From Variovorax sp. 679 (GTDB taxonomy: Bacteria > Pseudomonadota > Gammaproteobacteria > Burkholderiales > Burkholderiaceae_C), in contig NZ_RXFS01000004.1 of assembly GCF_003952185.1 (NCBI RefSeq), positions 372,001-436,000 of the forward strand: a stretch of 64,000 nt of DNA, given 5' to 3'. Each line of letters starts with the position of its first letter. Position 1 is the first letter of the stretch. Under the pieces are notes generated by a model that worked only from the letters and a program-made list of their open reading frames with translations, was not told where the DNA came from and did no database searches. Made by a program: the position numbers and the translations under genes. Below, piece by piece: positions 35,236 to 43,709 of this stretch.

Positions 35236-36219
35236 TCACTCGGGCCGCAGGTTCACCGACTTCGCGATCGCCCGATAGCGCTCCACGTCGGCCTGGTAGG
35301 CGCGGCGCAGCTCGGCCAGCGGCTGCTCGGGCGGCACCTTGCTGCCGCCGAGCTCGATGCCGCGGCGGATCTCCGGCTTCTGCATCATCTGGTTGAAGGC
35401 CGCGTGCAGCCGCTGCTGCGTTTCCTCCGGCACGCGCTGCGACACCTGCACGCCCGACCACAGGCTGTAGACGAAGTCCTCCAGCCCCTTGCTGTTGCGC
35501 ATCAGCGGAATGGCCGTGAAGCGCTCGTGCGGCACGGTGGCCGCAAGGCCCAGCGCCTTGACCTTGCCCGCGTCCAGCAGGTCGGGCACGTTGCCGGCCA
35601 GCGGCATGAACACCAGGTCGATCTGCCCGCCGAGCAGGTCGTTGACCACCGGCGCCATGCCCTTGTAGGGCACGTGCAGCATCTTCGTGCCCGTCTGCTG
35701 GGTGAATCGCTCGCCCAGCAGGTGGTAGAGCGAGCCCGGGCCGATGCTGCCGTAGCTCAGCTCCTTCGCATCGGGGCGGCGCAGCATCGCGACCAGTTCG
35801 TCGACGCTGCCCACGCCGAGATCCTTGCGCGCCAGCAGCACCATCGAGGTGACGGCCATCACGCCGATGGGGCGGAAATCTTCCGCCTTGTAGCGCGCGC
35901 TGGCGAGCGTCAACGGCGTGAGCATCAGCTCCATCGGCGAGCCCAGCAGCAGCACCGAGCCGTCGGCGGGCGCGTTGGCGGCCTTCATCACGCCGAGCGA
36001 GCCGCTGGCGCCGGGCACGTTGTCGACGATGGCGGTCTGGCCCAGCAGTCGCGAGAACTCGGGCGCGGCCAGCCGTGCGTTGATGTCGGAGCCGCCACCG
36101 GCGGGGTAGGGGACGATCAGGCTCAGGGTCTTGCCCGCCGGGCCCTGGGCTGCGGCGAGCCCGGTGAGGCTGGAGAAGCCGGCGGCAATGCCGGCGCCGA
36201 TCAGTGAACGTCTGCGCAT
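35236..36219 (-). CDS. Bug-family tripartite tricarboxylate transporter substrate-binding protein
   Basis: This periplasmic receptor of 327 residues has a signal peptide (RRRSLIGAGIAAGFSSLTGLAAAQ is too long to quote whole; it ends LAAAQ near residue 25). Bug landmarks are LIVPYPAGGGSDINAR, PGASGSLGVMKAA and MLHVPYKGMAPVVNDLLGG. It lies 37 bp after the amidase gene and is probably co-transcribed with it. No TctA/TctB membrane partner is present. Its ligand may be an amide or carboxylate handled by the amidase (inference). Confidence 0.9.
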   Translation of the reverse strand: MRRRSLIGAGIAAGFSSLTGLAAAQGPAGKTLSLIVPYPAGGGSDINARLAAPEFSRLLGQTAIVDNVPGASGSLGVMKAANAPADGSVLLLGSPMELMLTPLTLASARYKAEDFRPIGVMAVTSMVLLARKDLGVGSVDELVAMLRRPDAKELSYGSIGPGSLYHLLGERFTQQTGTKMLHVPYKGMAPVVNDLLGGQIDLVFMPLAGNVPDLLDAGKVKALGLAATVPHERFTAIPLMRNSKGLEDFVYSLWSGVQVSQRVPEETQQRLHAAFNQMMQKPEIRRGIELGGSKVPPEQPLAELRRAYQADVERYRAIAKSVNLRPE

Positions 36220-36256
36220 GGGTTGTCTCCTCGTGTTGTCGTCTGGATGCGGAAAT

Positions 36257-37732
36257 TCAGTTCGCGTGCTGCTGCAGCAGCAGCGGAGGGCGCATGCCCG
36301 CGAAGGGCGTGGCCCGGTGCCAGCCGTGCGCCATGCGCAGTACCTCCAGGTCGGCACCGGGGCGGCCGATGAGCTGCAGCCCCATCGGCAGGCCGCGCGT
36401 GCCGGCCTGCTGCGAGAAGCCGGCCGGTATCGCCATCGCGGGCAGGCCGGCGAGCGTGGGACCGATGGTCACTTCCATCCAGCGGTGGTAGGTGTCCATC
36501 GCGCGGCCGCCTACTTCGCGCGGCCAGTGCTCGTCGGCGGAAAGCGGAAACACCTGCGCGGCCGGCAGCACCAGGAAGTCGAAGCGCTCGAAGAGCTTCA
36601 GCAGCACGCCGTGCCACTGCGTGCGCGTGACGGCGGCCTCATGCAGCATGGCCGCGCTCAGGCGCTCGCCTTGTTCCACTTCCCAGCAGGCCTCGGGCTT
36701 GAGCTGCGCGCGCGTGGCGGCGTCGGCATGCAGGCCTCGCAGCGCGCCCGCGACGATGAAGCCGCGCAGGCGGAGCCATGCGGTCCACAGCGCGTCGAAG
36801 TCGAAATCGGGCACGGCCGTTTCGACGCTGCAGCCCAGCGTGTCGAAGTGCCGCAGCGCTGACTCGCACAGCGCCATCACGCCCGGCCCCATCGGCAGAT
36901 GGCCGCCGAGGTCGCCCAGCCATGCGATGCGCTGGCCGCGCAGCTCGGCGTCGAGCGGCTGCGCGAAGACTTCGCCGTCGCCCGCGAGGCTCAGCGGCGA
37001 GCGCTCGTCGTGGCCGGCCTGCACCGACAGCAGCCATGCCACGTCCTCCGGCGTGCGGCCCATCGGCCCTTCGCAGCCCAACTGCTGGAAGAAGAGCTCC
37101 GGCCCCGGCCCGGTGGGCACGCGGCCCAGCGAGGGGCGCAGGCCGTAGACGTTGTTCCAGGCGGCGGGGTTGCGCAGCGATCCCATCATGTCGCTGCCGT
37201 CGGCCACCGGCAGCATGTGCAGCGCGAGCGCCACCGCGGCACCGCCGCTGCTGCCGCCGGCCGCGTGGTCCGTGCTCCATGCATTGCGCGTGGTGCCGAA
37301 CACCGTGTTGTAGGTGTGCGAGCCCAGGCCGAATTCCGGCGTGTTGCTGCGGCCGACGAAGACGGCGCCGGCGCGGCGCAGGCGCTCGACCATGATCGCG
37401 TCATGCGCCGTGACCTGCTTCGCGAACACCGGGCTGCCCATGGTGGTGGGCATGCCGGCGGTGGCGACGAAGTCCTTGGGTGCCATCGGAAAGCCGTGCA
37501 GCCTTCCCACCGCCTCCCCACGCGCGAGGCGTGCATCGCAGGCGTCGGCCTGCTGCAGAAGCTGTGCCGCGGGCTGCAGCGAGACCAGTGCGTTGACGGC
37601 CGGGTTGAAGCGCTCGATCTGCGCGAGGCAGGCCTGCATCAGTTCGCGGCACGAGAGCTCGCGGCGCTGCAGGGCGGTGGCGAGCGCGCGGGCGCTCAGC
37701 GTGGTCGGCTCGGTCGACGTGGAGGCGGACAT
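36257..37732 (-). CDS. Amidase (amidase-signature family)
   Basis: This serine hydrolase of 491 residues cleaves carboxamides. The Ser-Ser-Lys triad is visible: Lys86 in PMAPKDF, Ser162 in AGGSSGGAAVALA and Ser185 in GSDMMGSLRNPA. The family includes aliphatic amidases, aryl-amidases and GatA; absence of GatB/GatC neighbours and the catabolic context argue against GatA. It heads an operon with a Bug receptor. The shared motif copy 2 ends about 37 bp upstream of its start. Confidence 0.9.
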   Translation of the reverse strand: MSASTSTEPTTLSARALATALQRRELSCRELMQACLAQIERFNPAVNALVSLQPAAQLLQQADACDARLARGEAVGRLHGFPMAPKDFVATAGMPTTMGSPVFAKQVTAHDAIMVERLRRAGAVFVGRSNTPEFGLGSHTYNTVFGTTRNAWSTDHAAGGSSGGAAVALALHMLPVADGSDMMGSLRNPAAWNNVYGLRPSLGRVPTGPGPELFFQQLGCEGPMGRTPEDVAWLLSVQAGHDERSPLSLAGDGEVFAQPLDAELRGQRIAWLGDLGGHLPMGPGVMALCESALRHFDTLGCSVETAVPDFDFDALWTAWLRLRGFIVAGALRGLHADAATRAQLKPEACWEVEQGERLSAAMLHEAAVTRTQWHGVLLKLFERFDFLVLPAAQVFPLSADEHWPREVGGRAMDTYHRWMEVTIGPTLAGLPAMAIPAGFSQQAGTRGLPMGLQLIGRPGADLEVLRMAHGWHRATPFAGMRPPLLLQQHAN

Positions 37733-37768
37733 ATGGCGGTCAACGATAGCGACCGCCTCGCCAAGCCA

Positions 37769-37786
37769 GTATCGAAAAACGGCAAA
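37769..37786 (-). promoter_or_regulatory. Shared motif, copy 2, upstream of the amidase operon
   Basis: Toward the amidase it reads TTTGCCGTTTTTCGATAC. It matches copies 1 and 3 in TTTGCC and TTTTCGATA, with the centre slightly changed. It has the same orientation to its gene as the other copies and lies 37-54 bp upstream of the ATG. A further block GGTCGCTA with TATCGT downstream is shared with copy 3. Confidence 0.5.
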
Positions 37787-37817
37787 CTTCGCGCGCCCGC
37801 CGCGCGGGACCGGCGCT

Positions 37818-38804
37818 TCAGTGGTGCGTGACCGCCGCGCTGCGCAGCGTCTGCGATGGCAGCTCGCCGAACTGGCGACGGTAGTCGGTGGCGAACTGGC
37901 TCAGGTGCCAGAAGCCCCAGTGCGCCGCGATGTCCTGCACCGAACGCGATTCGGGCCGCTTGAGTGCGCGGCGCACGCCATTGAGGCGCAGCGCCCGCAG
38001 ATAGCGAGCAGGGCTCAGCCCCAGCGTTTCCTGGAAGCAGTAGTTCAGCTTGCGCTGGCTCGCGCCGATGCGGTTGCACACCTCCAGCATCGACAGCGGT
38101 TCGTCGGGCCGCGCCATCATCAGCTCGCAGGCGCGGCGCACCACGCGGCGCTGCGCCTCGGTGGAGCGCAGCTCGCGCAGGTCCACGTCCTCGGGCAGCG
38201 CACTGAGCCAGGCCAGCAGCACGTCGTCGCGCAGCTGCATCGTGGCGACGTGGTCGTCGAGCAGGGCGGGTATGGCGTCGAGCGCGGTGAAGGCGCCTCG
38301 CAGCGTGCCGCGCAGCGACTGCATCGTCGTCTCGTCGAAGTGCAGCACCACGCGGCGTTCGAGCCACGCGGGCGGCGCGCGATCGTTCAGCCGCTCGGCG
38401 AGCGACTGCAGCAGTGCGTTGTCGACCACGATGCCCGTCAGCTCGAAGCCTGCGGGGCTGCACAGGTCGAGTTCGTCGCAGCGGCCGACCATCACCGATT
38501 CCGTGTCCAGCCGCTGGCCCGAGAAGCGCGCCTCGCCGTCCTGCCTGCATGTGAGCGCGAAGCCGCAGCAGTCGGGGTTCATCTCGCCATGCTGGCGCAA
38601 CGCGCGGTTGGTGGTCTCGCGCACCAGCCGTAGGCCGGGCAGCTGCACATGGTCGAGGAAGCCCGCGAAGCTGCCGCCGGAGAGCATGTCGCACTCCAGA
38701 TGCCAGCCGCTCTGGCTGGTGGCGTAGGCGTCGATGTCGTGCGTGGTCAGCGTCCAGCGCTCGACTGCGGGTTGGTGTTGGGCGGAGGCGGTCTGGCGGT
38801 TCAT
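37818..38804 (-). CDS. AraC-family transcriptional regulator, EutR-like
   Basis: This DNA-binding regulator has 328 residues and a C-terminal AraC double helix-turn-helix. The end AAHWGFWHLSQFATDYRRQF resembles the ethanolamine regulator EutR of enterobacteria (from memory), and the N-terminal domain also follows that type. No ethanolamine ammonia-lyase genes lie in the window, so the effector is probably a different amine or amino compound. The ATG was chosen at the start of the conserved region; the frame is open further upstream without conservation. It sits between the amidase operon and the MarR gene. Confidence 0.86.
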   Translation of the reverse strand: MNRQTASAQHQPAVERWTLTTHDIDAYATSQSGWHLECDMLSGGSFAGFLDHVQLPGLRLVRETTNRALRQHGEMNPDCCGFALTCRQDGEARFSGQRLDTESVMVGRCDELDLCSPAGFELTGIVVDNALLQSLAERLNDRAPPAWLERRVVLHFDETTMQSLRGTLRGAFTALDAIPALLDDHVATMQLRDDVLLAWLSALPEDVDLRELRSTEAQRRVVRRACELMMARPDEPLSMLEVCNRIGASQRKLNYCFQETLGLSPARYLRALRLNGVRRALKRPESRSVQDIAAHWGFWHLSQFATDYRRQFGELPSQTLRSAAVTHH

Positions 38805-38853
38805 GGCGGTCCGGCGAGTCTTTCGGCAAGGGCGTGCGTGGCCCTCCCTCAAG

Positions 38854-38887
38854 CAATCTCCAGACCAGATTGTTTCGTTGACAACGA
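38854..38887 (-). promoter_or_regulatory. Inverted repeats upstream of the AraC-type gene
   Basis: CAATCT and AGATTG are exact inverted halves around seven bases (38854-38872). Three bases further is TCGTT-GAC-AACGA (38875-38887), a second perfect dyad. Both lie 50-83 bp upstream of the AraC start. They are candidate binding sites for its own product or for the MarR protein. Confidence 0.35.
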
Positions 38888-38942
38888 TTTCAAAGTGACA
38901 GGACAAACCCCTAAGCGCAAGGGGCAAGTGCCTGTGCGCAGG

Positions 38943-39470
38943 CTATTCGAGCTCGCCGCTGGGCTCGAAGCCGGTGGTGCTGTCGAACAGCTTCTGCACG
39001 ATGGTCTGCAGCACCTGCTGCTCGTCGGGCGTGAGCTGCGCGAAGAGGCGCTGCGCCGTGTCGTGCGCGAGCGGCACCATGTCGCGGTACAGCGCCAGGC
39101 CTTCTTCCTCCAGCGACACGATGACCTTGCGGCGGTCTTCGGCCGACGGATGCATGTTGGCCAGGCCCAGGTCCACCAGCCGGTGCTGCGCGCGGCTCAC
39201 GCGGGCCTTGTCCATGCTCGTCTTCTGCGCGATCTCCAATGCCGAGAGTGCACCGTACTTGCCCAGCACCACCACGATGCGCCACTCGGGAATCTGCAGC
39301 GAGAAGCGGCTTGCGATCGACTGGCCCACCGTCTGGCTCACGCGATTGGCGACCACCGAAAGCTGGAAGGGCAGGAAGGTCTCGAGGTCGAATGCATCGA
39401 CGCTCGCATTGCTGCGCGCGCGCGTGGAGGTCCTGGAACTTGGCTGTGATGGAGTGCGTGAACGGGGCAC
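38943..39470 (-). CDS. MarR-family transcriptional regulator
   Basis: This winged-helix regulator has 175 residues. The core runs VVLGKYGALSALEIAQKTSM, recognition helix KARVSRAQHRLVDLGL and wing SAEDRRKVIVSLEEEG. MarR proteins usually repress nearby genes until a small aromatic or acidic effector binds. The start is uncertain: GTG at 39470 gives a usual length, while ATG at 39545 would give 200 residues; neither has a clear Shine-Dalgarno sequence. It is divergent from the dehydrogenase operon, with shared motif copy 3 between them. It is the leading candidate to control that operon. Confidence 0.85.
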   Translation of the reverse strand: MPRSRTPSQPSSRTSTRARSNASVDAFDLETFLPFQLSVVANRVSQTVGQSIASRFSLQIPEWRIVVVLGKYGALSALEIAQKTSMDKARVSRAQHRLVDLGLANMHPSAEDRRKVIVSLEEEGLALYRDMVPLAHDTAQRLFAQLTPDEQQVLQTIVQKLFDSTTGFEPSGELE

Positions 39471-39566
39471 GGTGCGAGTGTGTGGTGAGTGTGCGTGTCG
39501 TCGATGGATCGGAGCGAGGAGCAGTATAGGAAGGCCTTCGCGCATCGCGAACAGGGCCGCGCGAGG

Positions 39567-39588
39567 TTTGCCAGTTTTCGATAACGCC
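39567..39588 (+). promoter_or_regulatory. Shared motif, copy 3, in the MarR/dehydrogenase divergent promoter
   Basis: It reads TTTGCCAGTTTTCGATAACG plus CC toward the aldehyde-dehydrogenase operon, identical to copy 1. It ends 29 bp before the preferred dehydrogenase ATG. It has weak dyad character (TT-N2-C and G-N2-AA). The position between a MarR gene and its divergent neighbour is a classical operator position. Confidence 0.6.
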
Positions 39589-39617
39589 GCATGCGGGTCG
39601 CTACCTATCGTGCAGGC

Positions 39618-41060
39618 ATGGACTACCCCGAACTCGCACTGCACATCGCTGGCCGGTGGCGCACGCAGACCCAAGGCGGCCGCCGCGCCGTGATCGACCC
39701 CGCCACCGAAGAAACGATCGCGCACCTGCCGCTCGCAGGCCGCGAGGAACTGGCCGAGGCCGCCGAGGCCGCGCAGCGCGGCTTCATTCAATGGCGCGCG
39801 AAGAGCGCGCTCGAGCGCTGCAACATCCTGCGCGCCGCCGCGCAGAAGATCCGCGAACAGGCGAAGACCATTGCGCAGGTGCTCACGCTCGAACAGGGCA
39901 AGCCGCTGGCCGAGTCGGTGCGTGAGGTCACGCTGTCGGCCGACATCGTCGATTTCCAGGCAGAGGAAGCCAAGCGCCTCTACGGCCGGCTGGTGCCGCC
40001 GCGCGTCGAGGGCATTCTTTCGCAGGCCGTGGTGCGCCGGCCGGTGGGGCCGGTGGCGGCCTTCACGCCGTGGAACTTTCCGGCCAACCTGCCGGCGCGC
40101 AAGCTGGCGAGCGCACTTGCCGCGGGCTGCAGCGTGGTCATCAAGCCCGCGGAGGAAACGCCGGGCACCTGCATGCTGCTGGTGCGCGCCTTCCTCGATG
40201 CGGGCGTGCCGCCCGAGGCGCTCAACATGGTGTGCGGCGAGCCGGCCGAGGTCTCTTCGTTCCTCATCGACCATCCGGCGATCGCCAAGGTGTCGTTCAC
40301 CGGCTCGGTCGCGGTGGGCAAGCTGCTGGGCGAACAGGCTGCGCGCCACGTCAAGCGCTTCACCGGCGAGCTCGGCGGCCACGCGCCGGTGATCGTCTGC
40401 GAGGACGCCGACTTCCCTTTCGCACTGAAGAACTCCATCGCTGCCAAGTTCCGTAACGCAGGCCAGGTGTGCGCCTCGCCGATCCGCTTCTACATACCGC
40501 GCAGCCGCTTCGGCGAATGGAGCGAAGCCTTCGTGCAGGCCGCGCGCGCATTGCGCATGGGCCCGGGCAGAGACCCGGCCACGCAGATGGGCCCGCTCGC
40601 GCATGCACGCCGCATCGAGGACATGCAGCGCTTCGTCGACGACGCCGTCGAGCGCGGCGCGCAGCTGCTGTGCGGCGGCCAGCGTGCGCAGCGGCCCGGC
40701 TACTTCTTCGAGCCCACAGTGATCGCCAACGCACCGCCTGACAGCCGCGTGATGCGCCAGGAACCCTTCGGCCCCATCGCCGTGCTGCAGCCCTACGACA
40801 CGCTCGACGAGGCCATCACGGGCGCCAACGCCTTGCCCTACGGCCTCGGCGCCTACGCCTTCACACGCGACCTGCAGACCGCTCACCGCCTCGGCGAGGC
40901 GCTGGAGGCCGGCATGGTCGGCATCAACCACTTCGGCGTCTCGCAGCCCGAGATGCCTTTCGGCGGCTGGAAGGAAAGCGGCATCGGCCAGGAGATGGGC
41001 GCCGAAGGGCTGCTGCACTACACCGAAGTCAAGACCCTCACCGTCGGCGTACCCGCCTGA
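39618..41060 (+). CDS. NAD(P)-dependent aldehyde dehydrogenase (succinate-semialdehyde type)
   Basis: This oxidises an aldehyde, probably a semialdehyde made by the following transaminase, to the acid. The 480-residue protein has TPWNFPAN with Asn153, ELGGHAPVIV with general base Glu251, and NAGQVCASP with catalytic Cys285. Length and motifs fit the GabD/succinate-semialdehyde group, but the substrate is unproven. An ATG at 39591, nine codons upstream, is an alternative but lies only two bases after the shared motif. It heads the seven-gene operon, 22 bp before the transaminase. Confidence 0.9.
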   Translation: MDYPELALHIAGRWRTQTQGGRRAVIDPATEETIAHLPLAGREELAEAAEAAQRGFIQWRAKSALERCNILRAAAQKIREQAKTIAQVLTLEQGKPLAESVREVTLSADIVDFQAEEAKRLYGRLVPPRVEGILSQAVVRRPVGPVAAFTPWNFPANLPARKLASALAAGCSVVIKPAEETPGTCMLLVRAFLDAGVPPEALNMVCGEPAEVSSFLIDHPAIAKVSFTGSVAVGKLLGEQAARHVKRFTGELGGHAPVIVCEDADFPFALKNSIAAKFRNAGQVCASPIRFYIPRSRFGEWSEAFVQAARALRMGPGRDPATQMGPLAHARRIEDMQRFVDDAVERGAQLLCGGQRAQRPGYFFEPTVIANAPPDSRVMRQEPFGPIAVLQPYDTLDEAITGANALPYGLGAYAFTRDLQTAHRLGEALEAGMVGINHFGVSQPEMPFGGWKESGIGQEMGAEGLLHYTEVKTLTVGVPA

Positions 41061-41082
41061 CGCAAATTTCCGGAGACAACGC

Positions 41083-42462
41083 ATGACATCGACCGATGCC
41101 GCCGCAGTGGCGGCGCTCAAGCGCGACAACGCCCAGTACCTGTGGCACCCCATGGCCCATCCGCAGGCCATGCAGAAGACGAAGCCCGACATCATCGCGC
41201 GCGGCGAGGGCTGCTGGATCTGGGACGTCGATGGTCACAGGATGCTCGACGGCGTCGGCGGCCTGTGGGCCGCGAACCTGGGCCACAGCAACAAGGCGGT
41301 GCGCGACGCCATCGTCGCGCAGCTCGACGAGCTGCCCTTCTACAACGTGTTCCGCGGCACCACGCATCCGCGCGCCATCGAGCTGTCGAAGCGCATCGTG
41401 CAGACCATGGAGCCCGATGGCGTGACGGCCGTGTTCTTCAGCAACGGCGGCTCCGACGCGGTGGAAGGCGCGCTCAAGCTCGCGCGCCAGTACTGGAAGC
41501 TCAAGGGGCAGGCCGACCGCCACAAGTTCATCGCGCTGCGCCAGGGCTATCACGGCGTGCACTTCGGCGGCATGAGCGTCAACGGCAACCTCAACTTCCG
41601 CCGTGCCTACGAGCCGCTGCTGCCCGGCTGCTTCCATGTCGACACGCCATGGCTGTACCGCAACCCGTATACGCAAGACCCGGAGGAGCTGGGCGAGATC
41701 TGCGCCACGCTGCTGGAGCGCGAGATCCTGTTCCAGGGCCCCGACACCGTCGCCGCCTTCATCGCCGAGCCGATCCAGGGCGCCGGCGGCGTGATCGTGC
41801 CGCCGCCCAACTACTGGCCGCGCGTGCGAGAGATCTGCGACAAGTACGGCGTGCTGCTGATCGCCGACGAGGTCGTCACCGGCTTTGGCCGCGGCGGCGC
41901 GATGTTCGGCACGCGGCTGTGGAACGTGAAGGCCGACCTCTGGTGCCTGGCGAAGGGCATCTCCTCGGGCTACGTGCCGCTGGGCGCCACCGCCATCGGC
42001 GCCAAGGTGGCCGAGGCATTCATGGACGACCCGACGGGCCAGGCCGCGGTGGGCCACGGCTACACCTACAGCGCGCACCCGGTGGCGGCCGCCGCCGCAC
42101 TGGCCACGCTCGACCAGATCGAGGCGCTCGACGTGCCCGGCAACGCCGCGCGCGTGGGTGCGCATTTCCAGGCCCGCATGCGGCCCTTCGCCGAGCGCTT
42201 CAGCTTCGTTGGCGACGTGCGCGGCATGGGCCTGATGCTCGGCATCGAGATGGTGGCCGACAAGGCCACGTGCGCCACGCTGCCGCGCGGCAACCCGGTC
42301 GCGGCGAAGGTGGCGCAGGCCGCCTACCGGCGCGGTCTGATGGTGCGCATCTCGGGGCCGAACCTGATCCTCTCGCCGCCACTGGTCATCACGCGCGAGG
42401 AGGTGGACTTCATGGTCGATGCGCTCGAAGGCGCGTTCGCCGAGGTGGAAGCGACGCTGTGA
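41083..42462 (+). CDS. Class III pyridoxal-phosphate aminotransferase (omega-amino acid type)
   Basis: This enzyme transfers an omega-amino group to pyruvate or a similar acceptor, giving an aldehyde for the upstream dehydrogenase. The 459-residue protein begins with the typical LWHPMAHPQ and has ADEVVTGFGRGG with Asp262 and the PLP lysine Lys291 in CLAKGISSGYVPLGA. This pattern is that of beta-alanine/omega-amino acid:pyruvate transaminases. A GGAG sequence precedes the ATG. Its stop overlaps the GTG start of the next gene. Confidence 0.92.
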   Translation: MTSTDAAAVAALKRDNAQYLWHPMAHPQAMQKTKPDIIARGEGCWIWDVDGHRMLDGVGGLWAANLGHSNKAVRDAIVAQLDELPFYNVFRGTTHPRAIELSKRIVQTMEPDGVTAVFFSNGGSDAVEGALKLARQYWKLKGQADRHKFIALRQGYHGVHFGGMSVNGNLNFRRAYEPLLPGCFHVDTPWLYRNPYTQDPEELGEICATLLEREILFQGPDTVAAFIAEPIQGAGGVIVPPPNYWPRVREICDKYGVLLIADEVVTGFGRGGAMFGTRLWNVKADLWCLAKGISSGYVPLGATAIGAKVAEAFMDDPTGQAAVGHGYTYSAHPVAAAAALATLDQIEALDVPGNAARVGAHFQARMRPFAERFSFVGDVRGMGLMLGIEMVADKATCATLPRGNPVAAKVAQAAYRRGLMVRISGPNLILSPPLVITREEVDFMVDALEGAFAEVEATL

Positions 42463-43709
42463 CACCGACCGTTCCGACCATCCTCCTGATCGGCACCGCC
42501 GACACCAAGAGCGCCGAGCTGCTCTTCATGCGCGAGTGCATCGAGGCCGGCGGCGGCCGCACGGTGGTGATGGACGTGGGCGTGCTCGACGGCGCGCCCT
42601 TCGTGCCCGAGATCACCCACGTCGAAGTGGCCGCGGCGGCAGGCAAGACCGTCGCCGAAGTCGCGGCCAGCGGCGACGAGAACACCGCGATGACGCTGAT
42701 GGCGCACGGCGCCGCGAAACTTGCAGCCCGCTGGCAGGCCGAGGGTCGCATCGACGGCATGCTGGCGCTCGGCGGCACCATGGGCACCGACCTCGCGCTC
42801 GACGTGGCGCAGGCGCTGCCGCTGGGCGTGCCGAAGGTGCTGGTCTCGACCATCGCCTATTCGCACCTGCTGCCGCCCGAGCGCATTCCGCCCGACCTCA
42901 TCATGGTGCTGTGGGCCGGCGGCCTCTACGGCCTCAACAGCCTGTGCCGCTCGGCCCTGAGCCAGGCGGCCGGCGCAGTGCTGGGCGCCTGCCGCCAGGT
43001 GCGCGCGCCGGCTTTCGGGCGGCCGCTGGTGGGCATGACCTCGCTGGGCTCCAGCGCGCTGACCTACATGAAGACGCTCAAGCCCGCGCTGGAGTCGCGC
43101 GGCTACGAGGTGGCCGTGTTCCACACCACCGGCATGGGCGGGCGCGCCTTCGAGGCGCTGGCCGCCGAGGGCCGCTTCTGCGCGGTGATGGACTTCAGCC
43201 TGCAGGAGCTGGCCAACCAGCTCGGCGGCTCCTGCGTCAACGCGGGCCCCGACCGGCTGCTCGGCGCGGGCCGCGCGGGCACGCCGCAGATCGTCGCGCC
43301 GGGTGCGATCGACATGCTCGACTACCCCGCGTGGCAGCCGATGCCTGCGGGACTGGAAGGCCGGCCCGCGCACATGCACAACCGGCTGCTGGCCTCCGCG
43401 CTGAGCGCCCCCGATTTCCGCCGCGGCGTCGCGGCCGAGATCGCGCGCCGGCTGGCCCGTGCCGAAGGCGCCACCTGCGTGCTGATGCCGCTGCAGGGCA
43501 TCGAAGGCTGGGACCGCCCCGGCGAGCCGCTGCACGACCCCGAGGGCCTCGCGGCCTTCACCGACGGCCTGCGCGGCAGCATCGGCAATGCCACGCGACT
43601 GATCGAACTCGACGCGCACATCAACGATGACGCGTTCTGCGACGCCGCGCTGCGCGTGTTCGATGCCTGGGTGGCCGACGGCACCGTGCCCGCGGGGAGG
43701 CCCGCATGA
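42459..43709 (+). CDS. Tm-1-like ATP-binding domain protein (UPF0261)
   Basis: The 416-residue protein matches the UPF0261/Tm-1-like family by its opening ILLIGTADTKSAELLFMREC, the loop LALGGTMGTDLALDV and the C-terminal LPLQGIEGWDRPGEP. The plant relative Tm-1 binds ATP; the bacterial function is not established. In other genomes it often neighbours a TIM-barrel phosphoenolpyruvate-hydrolase-like gene, which is absent here. The start is GTG in a GTGA overlap with the transaminase, and the end overlaps the HAD gene as ATGA. Its place in an amine-catabolic operon suggests a ligase- or hydrolase-like step, but this is inference. Confidence 0.85.
   Translation: MTPTVPTILLIGTADTKSAELLFMRECIEAGGGRTVVMDVGVLDGAPFVPEITHVEVAAAAGKTVAEVAASGDENTAMTLMAHGAAKLAARWQAEGRIDGMLALGGTMGTDLALDVAQALPLGVPKVLVSTIAYSHLLPPERIPPDLIMVLWAGGLYGLNSLCRSALSQAAGAVLGACRQVRAPAFGRPLVGMTSLGSSALTYMKTLKPALESRGYEVAVFHTTGMGGRAFEALAAEGRFCAVMDFSLQELANQLGGSCVNAGPDRLLGAGRAGTPQIVAPGAIDMLDYPAWQPMPAGLEGRPAHMHNRLLASALSAPDFRRGVAAEIARRLARAEGATCVLMPLQGIEGWDRPGEPLHDPEGLAAFTDGLRGSIGNATRLIELDAHINDDAFCDAALRVFDAWVADGTVPAGRPA

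Noticed and set aside
36257..37732. Amidase as GatA of the tRNA amidotransferase
   Set aside because: No gatB or gatC neighbour, and the context is a Bug receptor with shared catabolic regulation.
39546..41195. Upstream extension of the MarR frame to about 750 residues
   Set aside because: The extension is antisense to the aldehyde dehydrogenase and only accidentally open. The MarR core needs only about 175 residues.
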